The notes: a model not told the origin generated them from the sequence alone. A stretch of 64,000 nucleotides of DNA from JAVBPR01 sp031549485 (GCA_031549485.1 JAVBPR010000023.1:13109-77108); one strand, 5' to 3'; numbered from the stretch's first letter, positions 15,447-25,055 are shown. Translations and numbers: made by a program.

Positions 15447-16850
15447 CTATTCGGCGGCAAAAGAGGAGGACAAAATGACCTTTTTATAGTATTTATCAAG
15501 ATATTTGTCTTCAATCCTGGTAAGTTCTTCGCGAGGAAAAATCGAAAGAAGATCCCATGCGAGTGAAAGCGTTTTTTCAAGGCTTCGGTTTTCGTTTTGA
15601 CCTTGGTTTAAAAATTCGCTTTCGAACCGTTTGCCGAACTCTATATACAGCTTATCTGCGGCGGTAAGTTCATCTTCGCCGATAACCGAAGCAAGGCTTC
15701 GCGCGTCCGCAACGGCGGCGTAACATGCAAAAAGCTGATTCGAAACCGCGGGGTGGTCTTCGCGCGTAAACCCTTCGCCGATACCGTCTTTCATAAGCCT
15801 TGAAAGCGAGGGGAGAACGGCGATTGGCGGGTAAACTGCAAGCTGGTCGAGCGAGCGGTCAAAAACAATCTGCCCTTCGGTAATATATCCGGTCATATCG
15901 GGAATCGGGTGGGTGATATCATCGCTGGGCATGGTCATTATCGGAATCTGAGTGACCGAGCCGGTGCTGCCCTTTATCATTCCGGCTCTCTCGTAAAGAG
16001 AAGCAAGGTCGGAATAAAGGTAACCCGGAAAGCCTTTTCGGGCCGGGATTTCGCCTTTTGAAGCGGAGAATTCGCGGAGCGCTTCTGCATAGGCTGTCAT
16101 GTCGGTCATAATAACGAGAATATGCATATTGTGAGTATAAGCAAGATATTCCGCGGCGGTAAGAGCGCAGCGCGGAGTAATTATTCGCTCGATAATCGGA
16201 TCGTTTGAAAGATTAAGAAACATCGCAACGCGCGAAAGCGCGCCCGACTCGGCAAATGATTTTTTAAAGAAGTCTGCAACGTCGTTTTTGACGCCCATCG
16301 CGGCAAAAATAACGGCAAACTCGGTGCCTTCTTCGCTTGCGATTTGCGCCTGTCTTGCAATCTGCGCCGCAAGCTGGTTGTGAGGCAAACCGGAGCCCGA
16401 AAAAATCGGAAGTTTTTGCCCTCTTATAAGCGTCGCGAGGCAGTCGATTGCCGAAATTCCGGTTCTTATATAGTTGTTCGGATAAACACGGGAAACCGGG
16501 TTTATCGGCAGACCGTTGACGTTTTGTTTCGTCTCGGGGAAAATATCGCCGAGCCCGTCGATGGGATTTCCTACGCCGTCGAAAACACGGCCGAGAATTT
16601 CTTTTGACAAAGGGAGCTCCATCGGATGCCCTGTAAAAGAAACCGCGATATTTTTAAGCGAAATCCCTTCATTATTGCCGAAAAGCTGGACGACAGTTTT
16701 GCTTTCATCAAGCGCAACAACGCGGCCGAGGCTTTGCTTTCCGCTTTCGGTGGAGATGTTGACAATTTCCTCATAGGAGGCGCCCGGAACGCCGTCTAAA
16801 ACAACGAGAGGGCCGTTTATCTCTTTTAATCTTGTATATGAAACTGACAA
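15447..16850 (-). CDS. ntpB: V-type ATP synthase subunit B
   Basis: The non-catalytic nucleotide-binding subunit of the head. The length of 467 residues is normal. It has no GKT loop; instead FSGSGLPHNQLAAQIARQA lies at the corresponding place (~residues 150-170), as in all B subunits. YLYSDLASLYERAG and GSVTQIPIMTMPSDDITHPIPD are family blocks. The start appears to be TTG 16850, with AAGGGGGCG as Shine-Dalgarno. It follows subunit A by 13 bp. Confidence 0.95.
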   Translation of the reverse strand: MSVSYTRLKEINGPLVVLDGVPGASYEEIVNISTESGKQSLGRVVALDESKTVVQLFGNNEGISLKNIAVSFTGHPMELPLSKEILGRVFDGVGNPIDGLGDIFPETKQNVNGLPINPVSRVYPNNYIRTGISAIDCLATLIRGQKLPIFSGSGLPHNQLAAQIARQAQIASEEGTEFAVIFAAMGVKNDVADFFKKSFAESGALSRVAMFLNLSNDPIIERIITPRCALTAAEYLAYTHNMHILVIMTDMTAYAEALREFSASKGEIPARKGFPGYLYSDLASLYERAGMIKGSTGSVTQIPIMTMPSDDITHPIPDMTGYITEGQIVFDRSLDQLAVYPPIAVLPSLSRLMKDGIGEGFTREDHPAVSNQLFACYAAVADARSLASVIGEDELTAADKLYIEFGKRFESEFLNQGQNENRSLEKTLSLAWDLLSIFPREELTRIEDKYLDKYYKKVILSSSFAAE

Positions 16851-16863
16851 AATTTACGCCCCC

Positions 16864-18630
16864 TTAAACTCTATTTTTGCGCAGTACATCGGCGCAGGTG
16901 TTCTTAATTTCATCGATTATTTCGTTTATCTTTGCGAAGTCGTCGTTTTTAATTTCATATTTTGAGCGGATAATCTTTTCGCCGAGGTTCGTCTCGAGAA
17001 TCCTTGCAAGCGGAACGCTTGCGGCGACAATATTTTTCGCGCCCTCGTAGAACGTTATTATCGATTTCATAAGTAGATACTGTTTGCTCATCGGAACAAA
17101 GGTGTCAACTTCGTTATAAGCGTTTTGCTGAAGAAAAGCGGAGCGGATTATTTTTGAAACTTCGATAATAAGTTTCTGGTCATCCGGCAAAACATCAGAA
17201 CCGATAAGTTTAACAACTTCCTGGAGCTTGTTTTCCTCCGCCAAAATGGCGATAAGTTTTTCGCGAAGAGAATAGAAATCCTCGCTGACATTTTCGTTGT
17301 ACCACGGTACAAGCTCTGCTGCATATTCGCTGTAGCTGTTGATCCAGTTTATTGCGGGGAAGTGGCGGGAGTAGGCGAGAGCTCTGTCAAGCGCGAGAAA
17401 AGTTCGAATATACCGTTTTGTATTTTGGGTGACCGGCTCCGAAAAGTCGCCGCCCTGCGGGGAAACCGCGCCGATAATGGTTATCGAGCCCTCGGCGCCG
17501 GAAAGGGTTGAAACATAACCGCCGCGCTCGTAAAACTCCGAAAGCCGGGAGGACAGATAAGCGGGAAAGCCCTCTTCCGCCGGCATTTCTTCAAGTCTGC
17601 CGGAGAGTTCACGCAGCGCTTCCGCCCACCGGGAAGTGGAGTCGGCCATAATCGCAACGTGGTAGCCCATATCGCGGTAGTATTCGGCAAGTGTGATGCC
17701 GGTGTAAATCGACGCCTCACGCGCAGAAACAGGCATGTTAGATGTATTAGCAATAAGTACGGTGCGGTCGGTCAAAAGATGGCCGGAGCGCGGATCGACA
17801 AGTGAGCCGAATTCCTCGAGAACCTGAGTCATCTCGTTGCCGCGTTCGCCGCAACCGACATATATGATAACATCGGCGTCGCACCATTTGGCGAGCTGAT
17901 GCTGAGTAAGCGTTTTTCCTGTTCCGAAACCGCCGGGAATAGCGGCTGTGCCGCCTTTGGCGATAGGGAAAAGAGTATCGATAATGCGCTGGCCTGTGAT
18001 TAGCGGTTTGCTAATTGCGTGGCGCTTTGCAACCGGGCGCGGTCGGCGAATCGGACATAGCTGGGCAAGAGAAAGAGAGATTTCCTTATCTTTTTCATCT
18101 TTAATTTTAATTATGGTGTCGGTTACTTTATAACTCCCGTCGGCGGCGCAAAAAATAACTTCGCCGCTGATTCCCGCGGGGACAAGGCAGCGGTGTTCAA
18201 TCATAGGTGTTTCGGGCAGGGTGGCATAAATTCGGCCTGCCGAAATTTTGTCGCCGACCATGACGCAAATCTTGACATTATCCCAAACTTTTTCGGTGTC
18301 AAGGGCAGAAATCTCGATTCCGCGGCCGATAAAAGCTCCGGTTTCTTCTGCAATCGAAAGAAGCGGGCGACCGATTCCGTCAAAAATATTTTTTAAAAGC
18401 CCGGGACCGAGCAGAGCGCAAAGAGGCTGCCCCGAACCGACAACCGGCTCGCCGCATTCAAGACCGCTTGTATCTTCGTAAACCTGGATGGTGGTAAAAT
18501 CAGACGTAATTCCGATAACTTCGCCGATAAGGCGCAAGTTACCGACATGAACCATCTCAAGCATCGCAAAATCATCGGTTTTCGCAACGGTAACAACAGG
18601 GCCGTTTATCCCGTAAATTTTGTTCGTCAT
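16864..18630 (-). CDS. ntpA: V-type ATP synthase subunit A (catalytic)
   Basis: The catalytic ATPase/synthase subunit. Its 588 residues match the family (~590). The Walker A GGFGTGKTLTQ is at ~233-243, and CGERGNEMTQVLEEFG and SRWAEALRELSGRLEEMPAE follow, as expected. The ATG at 18630 is preceded by AGAGG. It lies 11 bp after subunit E in the operon. The direction of operation (ATP synthesis or ion pumping) cannot be read from sequence; fermenting clostridia commonly use it to pump ions at the expense of ATP. Confidence 0.97.
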   Translation of the reverse strand: MTNKIYGINGPVVTVAKTDDFAMLEMVHVGNLRLIGEVIGITSDFTTIQVYEDTSGLECGEPVVGSGQPLCALLGPGLLKNIFDGIGRPLLSIAEETGAFIGRGIEISALDTEKVWDNVKICVMVGDKISAGRIYATLPETPMIEHRCLVPAGISGEVIFCAADGSYKVTDTIIKIKDEKDKEISLSLAQLCPIRRPRPVAKRHAISKPLITGQRIIDTLFPIAKGGTAAIPGGFGTGKTLTQHQLAKWCDADVIIYVGCGERGNEMTQVLEEFGSLVDPRSGHLLTDRTVLIANTSNMPVSAREASIYTGITLAEYYRDMGYHVAIMADSTSRWAEALRELSGRLEEMPAEEGFPAYLSSRLSEFYERGGYVSTLSGAEGSITIIGAVSPQGGDFSEPVTQNTKRYIRTFLALDRALAYSRHFPAINWINSYSEYAAELVPWYNENVSEDFYSLREKLIAILAEENKLQEVVKLIGSDVLPDDQKLIIEVSKIIRSAFLQQNAYNEVDTFVPMSKQYLLMKSIITFYEGAKNIVAASVPLARILETNLGEKIIRSKYEIKNDDFAKINEIIDEIKNTCADVLRKNRV

Positions 18631-18641
18631 ATATACCTCTG

Positions 18642-19235
18642 TTAATCAACTTGAATATTGGCGGTTGTGAGAAAATGCTTCCGCTGCTCTTTTAGAAGCG
18701 AGTCGAGCGTGCAGTCGAATCTCATGTTTTTCTCTGCCGCGTTGATAATAAATCCGCCGAGCTTAATCGTTTCGCATTCCTCGGCTTTTGCCGAGCTTAT
18801 GATATTTTCAAGCTCGCTTTTATAAACCATGTCTTTTGCGCGGAGAAGGATTTTCATCCCGTCGCAAGAGGGAAGATCAGTTTTTATTTCTTCCGCTTTT
18901 TTTACAAGAAAATCTTTATAAGCGGGGGACTCGGTAAAAGCCAAGATGTTTACCGTCGCTTTCTCAAAAACCTTTTCTTCAATAGAAAGCCGCTTTTCGA
19001 TAAGTTTTTTTCTCGCGTCCTGCTCGGCCGCAGCGATTTTCGCGCGGTATTCGTTTCTTATCGCGTCTATATCCTTTTGAATCGCTGTATATGCTTTGCT
19101 TAAAATCCCGTTTTCTATCTCGGAGAATTTAAGTTTTTTCATCTCGTTGTACTTGTCGATAAGGGCGGACTTTTCGGCGGAAGCCGATTTTAAAACAGCG
19201 TCCTTAAAACCGGCAAGATTAATTTTATCTACCAT
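18642..19235 (-). CDS. ntpE: V-type ATP synthase subunit E
   Basis: A peripheral stalk subunit that pairs with the G/H coiled coil to hold the head static. The 197 residues comprise a highly charged N-terminal helix (~1-90, KLIEKRLSIEEKVFEKA) and a small globular C-terminus (FLVKKAEEIKTDL..., IINAAEKNMRFDCTLDSLL) typical of vATP-synt_E. The start ATG 19235 has GAGGAT upstream. Sequence identity within this family is low, so the call rests on length, helix pattern, the C-terminal block and position between F and A. Confidence 0.9.
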   Translation of the reverse strand: MVDKINLAGFKDAVLKSASAEKSALIDKYNEMKKLKFSEIENGILSKAYTAIQKDIDAIRNEYRAKIAAAEQDARKKLIEKRLSIEEKVFEKATVNILAFTESPAYKDFLVKKAEEIKTDLPSCDGMKILLRAKDMVYKSELENIISSAKAEECETIKLGGFIINAAEKNMRFDCTLDSLLKEQRKHFLTTANIQVD

Positions 19236-19252
19236 AATAATATCCTCGTAAA

Positions 19253-19561
19253 TCAGAGTTTAAGGCCAATCGCCGTTTCGATATAGCCGGTTATTGATGA
19301 TTTTTCGGTGTCGTATCCGTGCCTGTCGGGAACTTCAACGACAAGCGGAAGCCTGCGCCTTAGTGAAATTTCGCTGAAAATATGCTCGAATTCCTTTTTA
19401 AGCGCGTTTGTGACAAGCAGAACGCCTATGTTTTCGTCGCATATAACTTTCGAGACGGCGTCAGAAACCTCCTCCTCGGTGTGCGCGACGGTACCGGGGA
19501 TGCCGGCAAGCCGCATTCCTGTGGCGGTATCAACGTTGTCCGAAATAAGATAAATCTGCAT
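19253..19561 (-). CDS. V-type ATP synthase subunit F
   Basis: A small rotor subunit that binds D. At 102 residues it starts MQIYLISDNVDTATGMRLAG with the CheY-like fold characteristic of ATP-synt_F; IGVLLVTNAL in the middle and VVEVPDRHGYDTEKSSITGYIETAIG at the end are the diagnostic blocks. It begins 4 bp after the K stop with only a weak Shine-Dalgarno, so translational coupling to K is likely. Confidence 0.93.
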   Translation of the reverse strand: MQIYLISDNVDTATGMRLAGIPGTVAHTEEEVSDAVSKVICDENIGVLLVTNALKKEFEHIFSEISLRRRLPLVVEVPDRHGYDTEKSSITGYIETAIGLKL

Positions 19562-19565
19562 ATTT

Positions 19566-19988
19566 TTAGCCTAATCTGTTCAAAATCATAAAGCTCATGA
19601 GAAGGCCGTAAAGCGCGATGCCTTCGCCGAGAGCAACGAAAATAAGTCCTTTTGTAAGCATTTTCGGGTTTTCGCTGGTCGCACCGATGGCGGCGGTTGA
19701 GCCTGCTGCAACCGCGATGCCTGAGCCGATTGTGGCAAGACCGGTAACAAGCGCGGCGGCGAGGTAACCGAGTCCGTTTGCGATTCCGCCCGTAGCGGCC
19801 GCTGTAGTTGCAACGTCTTCGCCTGCGGCAGAAGCGGTTCCGGAGAACATCATAACTGTAAGAGCGACGGCGATTGCGGCAAATGCGCCGATATTGATAA
19901 GAACGGCTGTTTTTCCGCCGCGTTTTCTAAGCGGTTTGATAAAGGGAAGAACGATTACGGCGGCTGCCGCTATAAACAAAATGTACAT
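19566..19988 (-). CDS. ntpK: V-type ATP synthase subunit K (membrane rotor ring)
   Basis: The proteolipid of the ion-translocating ring, 140 residues with four membrane helices. The first pair (~1-18, ~30-50) does not look like a c-subunit hairpin. The second pair does: GYLAAALVTGLATIGSGIA, a polar loop with ENPKM, and a helix with the essential Glu122 in VALGEGIALYGLL. This gives one ion site per polypeptide. The helix lacks the Gln-rich surroundings seen in Na+-binding NtpK of Enterococcus hirae, which hints at proton use, but that is an inference. The Shine-Dalgarno GAAAGGAAA is good. The frame ends 4 bp before subunit F. Confidence 0.92.
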   Translation of the reverse strand: MYILFIAAAAVIVLPFIKPLRKRGGKTAVLINIGAFAAIAVALTVMMFSGTASAAGEDVATTAAATGGIANGLGYLAAALVTGLATIGSGIAVAAGSTAAIGATSENPKMLTKGLIFVALGEGIALYGLLMSFMILNRLG

Positions 19989-20028
19989 ATAAATTTCCTT
20001 TCAAAATAAATGTTAAATATAAATTTTA

Positions 20029-21933
20029 TTATTCTTTTGGTTTTTTAAGGACCGAGCTTACAGGAATAAAATCCCGTCCGTCGCCGGAGAAGAATCTGCC
20101 GAAAATTTCGTAGAACTCAAGACGGAGAACCTGGATTCCGACAATCAAGCCCTCAAGAGCCATAACGACGATGTTTCCGATAATGACAACCGCAATATTT
20201 TCGCTGCTGCCGGACATTCTGGCGATTATGAAAACAAACATCATCATTCCCGCGTGGTTAAGGGCAAACGCGCCGATTCGGACAAAAGAAATAGTGTTTG
20301 TAACATAGGAAAGAAGGATTTCGATCATCTCAAAGGCGTTTTCAAGAATATACCCGCCCGCGCCCTCGGGGAAGAGTTTTCGCCTTTTTCTTATCAGCCT
20401 TGCAAGAGGTTCTTTGAAAAACACCACAAGAAGCGGAACAACGACAAAACAAATGATATAAGGACCGCTTAAAACATTTTTGCCCATTCCCATCATGCCT
20501 AAAACAGCGACGATAACGGCGACGTAAAAAACAAGCCCGGCAATTCCGTTGTGCGAAAAAATCGGCACAAGTTCGCGCCTTTTTATCGCATTGATGATAT
20601 TGATAATTATTACCATGATTATCAGCGAAACGCCGATAACTATCGAGCCGATCATCATAATATTAAAATGACCGGTGTTCTCAAGCGGCTTAAGGCCGAA
20701 ATGAAGCTCATATCCGAAAACCGAGCCGTAAAGGAACCCGCCGGCTGTGGCAAAAAGCCCGACAGTAGCAATAATTTTTCCGAACTGCATCTTTTTCCAA
20801 AGCGCGAGAACAAGCCCCGCGATGAAAAGGCACAATCCCTGCCCGATATCTCCGAACATCAGCCCGAAAATTATCGAATAGCTGATGGCGACAAGCGGAG
20901 TAGGATCGATTTCACCGTACCGCGGCAGGCCGTACATCGTGACAAATTGCTCGAACGGCCGGAAAAGAGTGAAGTTTTTCAGCTTTGTCGGCGGAATCGG
21001 CATAGATTTGTCGCTGTTGGGTTCCTCGAAAACACAGCGGACATCTTGAATACTTTCGACCTTTTCCGCAAAAACCTTATCTTCGGCAAGCCATCCGGCG
21101 AGGAAGAAGGTGTTCGTTGTTCGTATACAGTTTTTTCGAAGCTCGAACACCGAGCTGTGCGCCCACAAAAAAGCCTCGGTTTCAAGCGCTTTTTCCGCTA
21201 TTGAAGATTTATATGCGGCAAATTCCGCCTCCAAAAGCGAGATTTCTTTGTCGTATTCGCGCTCCTCAAGGGTGAGCATCTCGTAAACTTCAGAGGGGAT
21301 GCCGTTTGCGCGGTCGCTAAGCCTTATACGCTCGAAATGAAGAGAAGAGAAAGTCGCGTCCGCCTTATCTTTGAGGCTTGTCGGGACAAAATAAAAGCCC
21401 CAGACATAAAGCCCCTCGGTAGACGTCGGGATAAAAATATACGGCTCTGCGTTTGTGTAAACGGGATTTATTTTCTCGTATTCGACTTTGGTAAGCCGCC
21501 CGAAACGAAAATCAACATATTCCAAAGCATAAAGCTCTTTAAGCGATATTTTAAGATTGATAAGCGGAACAATCTGCTTCATGATTTGCGTATCGTCAAC
21601 AAAGCTGTTTTTAAGCATGCCGAGCCGCTCGGTATAATCCTTGATTTTCGATAGCGCCTCGTCAAGGAATTTTTCGGTTTCAGCAAGCTCAAAATGTTTA
21701 TCATGATGCTCGATAGGCTTAAGCTCAAGTTTTTCGCATAATTCGGTCGCTTTCGAGAGGAGAACGGTGTATGGGTTGATTTCGGTAATAGCGACAAAGC
21801 CTTTTATGCCCGATGAAAATTCGGAAGCGTTTTCCATGTGAAAATTATCGCTTTCAGAGCAAATGTCGAGCACGTCGGGAAGCGCGGCAAGCGGGCCGAT
21901 TATATTGATAAACTTTACTTTTTCAACTGCCAA
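20029..21933 (-). CDS. ntpI: V-type ATP synthase subunit I
   Basis: The membrane stator subunit that forms the ion half-channels against the K ring. The 634 residues comprise a cytoplasmic N-terminal half with charged helices (to ~340) and a C-terminal half with about seven to eight membrane segments (ISYSIIFGLMFGDIGQGL at ~355-375 is a family hallmark, as is NTISFVRIGAFALNHAGMM near 575). The start is TTG 21933, preceded by the very strong AAAGGAGGGG. It lies 17 bp after subunit C. Confidence 0.95.
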   Translation of the reverse strand: MAVEKVKFINIIGPLAALPDVLDICSESDNFHMENASEFSSGIKGFVAITEINPYTVLLSKATELCEKLELKPIEHHDKHFELAETEKFLDEALSKIKDYTERLGMLKNSFVDDTQIMKQIVPLINLKISLKELYALEYVDFRFGRLTKVEYEKINPVYTNAEPYIFIPTSTEGLYVWGFYFVPTSLKDKADATFSSLHFERIRLSDRANGIPSEVYEMLTLEEREYDKEISLLEAEFAAYKSSIAEKALETEAFLWAHSSVFELRKNCIRTTNTFFLAGWLAEDKVFAEKVESIQDVRCVFEEPNSDKSMPIPPTKLKNFTLFRPFEQFVTMYGLPRYGEIDPTPLVAISYSIIFGLMFGDIGQGLCLFIAGLVLALWKKMQFGKIIATVGLFATAGGFLYGSVFGYELHFGLKPLENTGHFNIMMIGSIVIGVSLIIMVIIINIINAIKRRELVPIFSHNGIAGLVFYVAVIVAVLGMMGMGKNVLSGPYIICFVVVPLLVVFFKEPLARLIRKRRKLFPEGAGGYILENAFEMIEILLSYVTNTISFVRIGAFALNHAGMMMFVFIIARMSGSSENIAVVIIGNIVVMALEGLIVGIQVLRLEFYEIFGRFFSGDGRDFIPVSSVLKKPKE

Positions 21934-21950
21934 AAAGTTTCCCCTCCTTT

Positions 21951-22922
21951 CTAAAATATAAGTTTCGCATATATTTCTCCCGGCGGTATTTTATACCTGA
22001 TGCCCTCGATAATATGAGTCAGATTAAAAAGTTCAATTTCTTTTAAATTCAGATAAGCCGGAATAATTGCAAGTGACAGCGTTCCGATTCGAAGTATGCG
22101 CTTGGAGTAATCATATAGGAAACGAAAATAAAGGGAGTCACCGTCTTTATCGTCTTCAAGATATTTTGCAAAAGGCTTCGCGTCCAAAAATGCCTGCTCG
22201 CTGTATGAACCTCCGGGGATTAGATGGCTTCCGATATCCGCGCCGGGATAATATTTCTTAAGCCTTAAAACGCGCACTTGATTATAAATATCAATGAGTT
22301 TCTTCAAATATCCGCAAAGAACTTCGGAATCCTCTTTATTAAAACTTTTCTTAAATTCGGCGTTGAGCGACTTAAAATAGTCACGGTTGATTGCGTTTTC
22401 AAGATCAGTGTAATTAAAATTATCAGAAAGAAGAACAGGTGAAATATTACGGTATCTCGTTGATTTCAAAATTTCGGCGAGCTCCGGTAAAGTTGCGGCA
22501 TCTGCGAGCTTTGCAAAGGGGAGAAGGCTGAATTTCTCGAGATAAGGATTTCTCGAAAAGAAAAATTTGAAATCGTTGTTCCCCAAAATATGCCGTACAA
22601 GGAGAAGAATAGCGGCAATTTCGGCTTTCCTAAGCGAAATATCCATTATTGTTTTATCATTGCCAAGCAAAAAGCCTTCGATAGAAAGGCTTTGATTAAA
22701 GGTCTCGCTGCGAAGCATATTTTCAAGCTGGTCTCTGTGAACCATGTATTCGTCGACATCTTTTAAAAGCTCCGAATAGGCGGGGCTGTTTTTGAGATAC
22801 GACGTAACTTCCGAGATATCGGGCTTGCTTTTTAGGATATTATAATCCGCTTCGCAAAGCCGCTTTCCGTACATGGCCAAAATCTTGGCATATACCGCGC
22901 CATACTTTGAAAGTTTTGGCAT
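21951..22922 (-). CDS. ntpC: V-type ATP synthase subunit C
   Basis: The central-stalk cap that links rotor shaft and K ring. The 323 residues, all-helical, fit vATP-synt_AC39. The N-terminal YGAVYAKILAMYGKRLCEAD and the C-terminal half with ENAINRDYFKSLNAE and FRFLYDYSKRILRIGTL are consistent with the three-fold helical family, although identity in this family is low. The ATG at 22922 has GGAGGTT, which overlaps the end of the G/H gene 2 bp upstream. Confidence 0.9.
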   Translation of the reverse strand: MPKLSKYGAVYAKILAMYGKRLCEADYNILKSKPDISEVTSYLKNSPAYSELLKDVDEYMVHRDQLENMLRSETFNQSLSIEGFLLGNDKTIMDISLRKAEIAAILLLVRHILGNNDFKFFFSRNPYLEKFSLLPFAKLADAATLPELAEILKSTRYRNISPVLLSDNFNYTDLENAINRDYFKSLNAEFKKSFNKEDSEVLCGYLKKLIDIYNQVRVLRLKKYYPGADIGSHLIPGGSYSEQAFLDAKPFAKYLEDDKDGDSLYFRFLYDYSKRILRIGTLSLAIIPAYLNLKEIELFNLTHIIEGIRYKIPPGEIYAKLIF

Positions 22923-22924
22923 TT

Positions 22925-23236
22925 CTAACCTCCGATAACCCCTTTTGTCACATTGTCAACAAATTCGTCAAATCTTTCGGCACAAACCGAGTCGATTTTT
23001 GCGGCTTTAATTTCAAAAGCGCTGTTTATCTCCGCGATTTTTTCAGACGCTTCTTTTTCTTCGGTTTCGCGGACGATAAGAAGCCTTGCTTTCCTTCGCT
23101 CTTCAAGCTTTTTTTGAAGCTCTTCGGCATCCGAAAGCAGGGCGTTGTCAAAATCTTCGAGGTGGGATTTGGCTTCTTCGGTTATCTCTTTGGCGCGATG
23201 TTCTATTTCAAGTATTTCATTTAAAAGTTGTTCCAT
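22925..23236 (-). CDS. V-type ATP synthase subunit G/H (peripheral stalk coiled coil)
   Basis: The first gene of the V-ATPase operon: 103 residues, almost entirely charged heptad-like helix (LLNEILEIEHRAKEITEEA onward) with a small C-terminal FVDNVTKGVIGG. This length, composition and first position are those of the archaeal/bacterial G or H stalk subunit that pairs with E. The Shine-Dalgarno CGGAGGAA is strong. Assignment rests mainly on context and coiled-coil character. Confidence 0.85.
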   Translation of the reverse strand: MEQLLNEILEIEHRAKEITEEAKSHLEDFDNALLSDAEELQKKLEERRKARLLIVRETEEKEASEKIAEINSAFEIKAAKIDSVCAERFDEFVDNVTKGVIGG

Positions 23237-23273
23237 TCTAATTCCTCCGGAGCGCTAAAATAACTACAGCCAA

Positions 23274-23302
23274 ATTCTAATCCTTTAATCTTAATAAAAC
23301 AA
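23274..23302 (-). promoter_or_regulatory. Candidate sigma-A promoter of the V-ATPase operon
   Basis: Read on the minus strand: TTGTTT (23302-23297), 17 bases, TAGAAT (23279-23274), 38 bp before the first start. No other signal is seen in 23237-23412. Confidence 0.5.
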
Positions 23303-23412
23303 GTGAAAAATAGATAAAAGAAAAAGCTTTTGGCTGTAAAAATTGTATAAAATAGATAAAGGTGCGATTAGGGATAGTTTATATAAAAAATTCTGATATA
23401 TACGGGAAAAGG

Positions 23413-24771
23413 CTAATTTTTCAAGCTGTGCATCGGCGCGGGGATTCTGCCGCCGCGGGCGATAAATTCGGAAGGCGAATCGGTGCCGACCGCCATAATA
23501 GGCGCGCTGCCGAAAAGGCCGCCGTAAACGATTTCATCGCCGATAGATTTGCCGACAGCGGGAATTATACGAACGGCGGTTGTCTTGGAGTTTACAACGC
23601 CTATCGAGATTTCGTCTGCGATAATGGCGGATATAGTGTCGGCGCTGGTGCTGCCGGGAATAGCAATCATATCAAGACCGACCGAGCAAACGGCGGTCAT
23701 AGCTTCCAGTTTTTCGAGGGTGAGTGCGCCGCATTTGGCGGCGTCAATCATGCCCGCGTCTTCGCTGACCGGAATAAATGCGCCTGAAAGTCCGCCGACA
23801 TGTGAGCTTGCCATAACGCCGCCTTTCTTAACCGCGTCGTTTAGAAGCGCGAGCGCGGCGGTCGTGCCGGGACATCCGCATCTTGCAAGCCCCATCGCTT
23901 CCAATATATGCGCAACCGAATCGCCGACGGCGGGAGTGGGGGCGAGCGAAAGGTCGACGATGCCGAAAGGCACGCCGAGACGTTTTGAGGCCTCGTTTGC
24001 GACAAGCTGGCCCATACGGGTTATCTTGAATGCGGTTTTTTTGACAATATCGGCGAGCATTGAAAAGTCGCATTTTCCGGCTTTTTCTACGGCGGATTTA
24101 ACAACGCCCGGTCCGGAAACGCCGACATTTATAACGCAGTCAGCTTCGCCTACGCCGTGAAAAGCGCCTGCCATGAAAGGGTTATCTTCGGGCGCATTGG
24201 CAAAAACAACTATTTTGCTGCATGCGACAGAATCCCTGTCCGCCGTGAGTTCCGCCGCTTTTTTAATGATTTTGCCGAGCATTGCAACGGCGTCCATATT
24301 AATACCCGATTTTGTCGTCGCAACATTAACCGAAGAACAAACCCTGTCGGTTTCGGATAGCGCCTCCGGCATAGAGTTTATCAAAGCAAGATCGCTTTTT
24401 GTCGCGCCTTTGTGAACAAGCGCCGAATACCCGCCGATAAAATTTACGCCGGTTATTTCCGCCGCGCGGTCAAGAGCCTTTGCAAACTTAACAAAATCAG
24501 CGTCATGGCAAGGATTTCCGATAAGCCCTATCGGGGTAACCGAAATTCGTTTATTTATAATAGGAATACCGAACTCTTTGGCGATATCTTCGCCCGTCTG
24601 CACGAGGGCTTCGGCTTTTTTGCTTATTTTGTCGTAAATTTTGCCGCAAGCAACATCGATATTCGAATCCATACAGTCAAGCAGCGAAATCCCCATGGTG
24701 ATGGTTCTGATATCGAGATGCTCGTCGTCGATCATTTTAATTGTTTCAAGGATATTATTTCTATTAAGCAT
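23413..24771 (-). CDS. PFL-family protein (UPF0210/DUF711)
   Basis: 452 residues, matching UPF0210 proteins, which look distantly like pyruvate-formate-lyase-type barrels but lack a proven reaction. Family blocks include EHLDIRTITMGISLLDC near the N-terminus, GGYSALVHKG, HVGGLSGAFIPVSEDAGM (~320) and the C-terminal GGRIPAPMHSLKN. The Shine-Dalgarno GGGAG precedes ATG 24771. It follows the small ACT-domain gene by 14 bp; this two-gene pairing is conserved across many Firmicutes and archaea and suggests that the ACT protein regulates it. Function otherwise unknown. Confidence 0.93.
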   Translation of the reverse strand: MLNRNNILETIKMIDDEHLDIRTITMGISLLDCMDSNIDVACGKIYDKISKKAEALVQTGEDIAKEFGIPIINKRISVTPIGLIGNPCHDADFVKFAKALDRAAEITGVNFIGGYSALVHKGATKSDLALINSMPEALSETDRVCSSVNVATTKSGINMDAVAMLGKIIKKAAELTADRDSVACSKIVVFANAPEDNPFMAGAFHGVGEADCVINVGVSGPGVVKSAVEKAGKCDFSMLADIVKKTAFKITRMGQLVANEASKRLGVPFGIVDLSLAPTPAVGDSVAHILEAMGLARCGCPGTTAALALLNDAVKKGGVMASSHVGGLSGAFIPVSEDAGMIDAAKCGALTLEKLEAMTAVCSVGLDMIAIPGSTSADTISAIIADEISIGVVNSKTTAVRIIPAVGKSIGDEIVYGGLFGSAPIMAVGTDSPSEFIARGGRIPAPMHSLKN

Positions 24772-24785
24772 TTTAAGCTCCCAAA

Positions 24786-25055
24786 TTAAATATTGTGCAT
24801 CGAATTGAAAATATCTTCGTGCATTACGTGAATAGAAAGCCCCATCGAAGTTCCGAGAGCAGTGAGCCTGTCGACCGTGTCGGCGAACTTTTCGGTGCTG
24901 TTTTTAAAATCGACAAGCATAATCATGCAAAAAAATTCGGATAAAATGCTTTGCGAAATATCGATAATGTTAATTTGATGCTCGGCGCAATACGCGGTTA
25001 TTTTCGCGATGATTCCGACCGTGTCGTGTCCGACAACCGTAATAACAGCTTTCAT
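24786..25055 (-). CDS. ACT domain protein (UPF0237)
   Basis: An 89-residue stand-alone ACT domain: MKAVITVVGHDTVGIIAKITAYCAEHQINIIDISQSI is the ligand-binding edge of the fold, and LSEFFCMIMLVDF the following strands. Such domains dimerise and bind small ligands, often amino acids. The ATG at 25055 has GGAGG, spaced a little long. It is the first gene of a two-gene operon with the UPF0210 protein, which makes it the likely regulatory partner. The gene is divergent from the PHP gene (86-bp gap). Confidence 0.93.
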   Translation of the reverse strand: MKAVITVVGHDTVGIIAKITAYCAEHQINIIDISQSILSEFFCMIMLVDFKNSTEKFADTVDRLTALGTSMGLSIHVMHEDIFNSMHNI

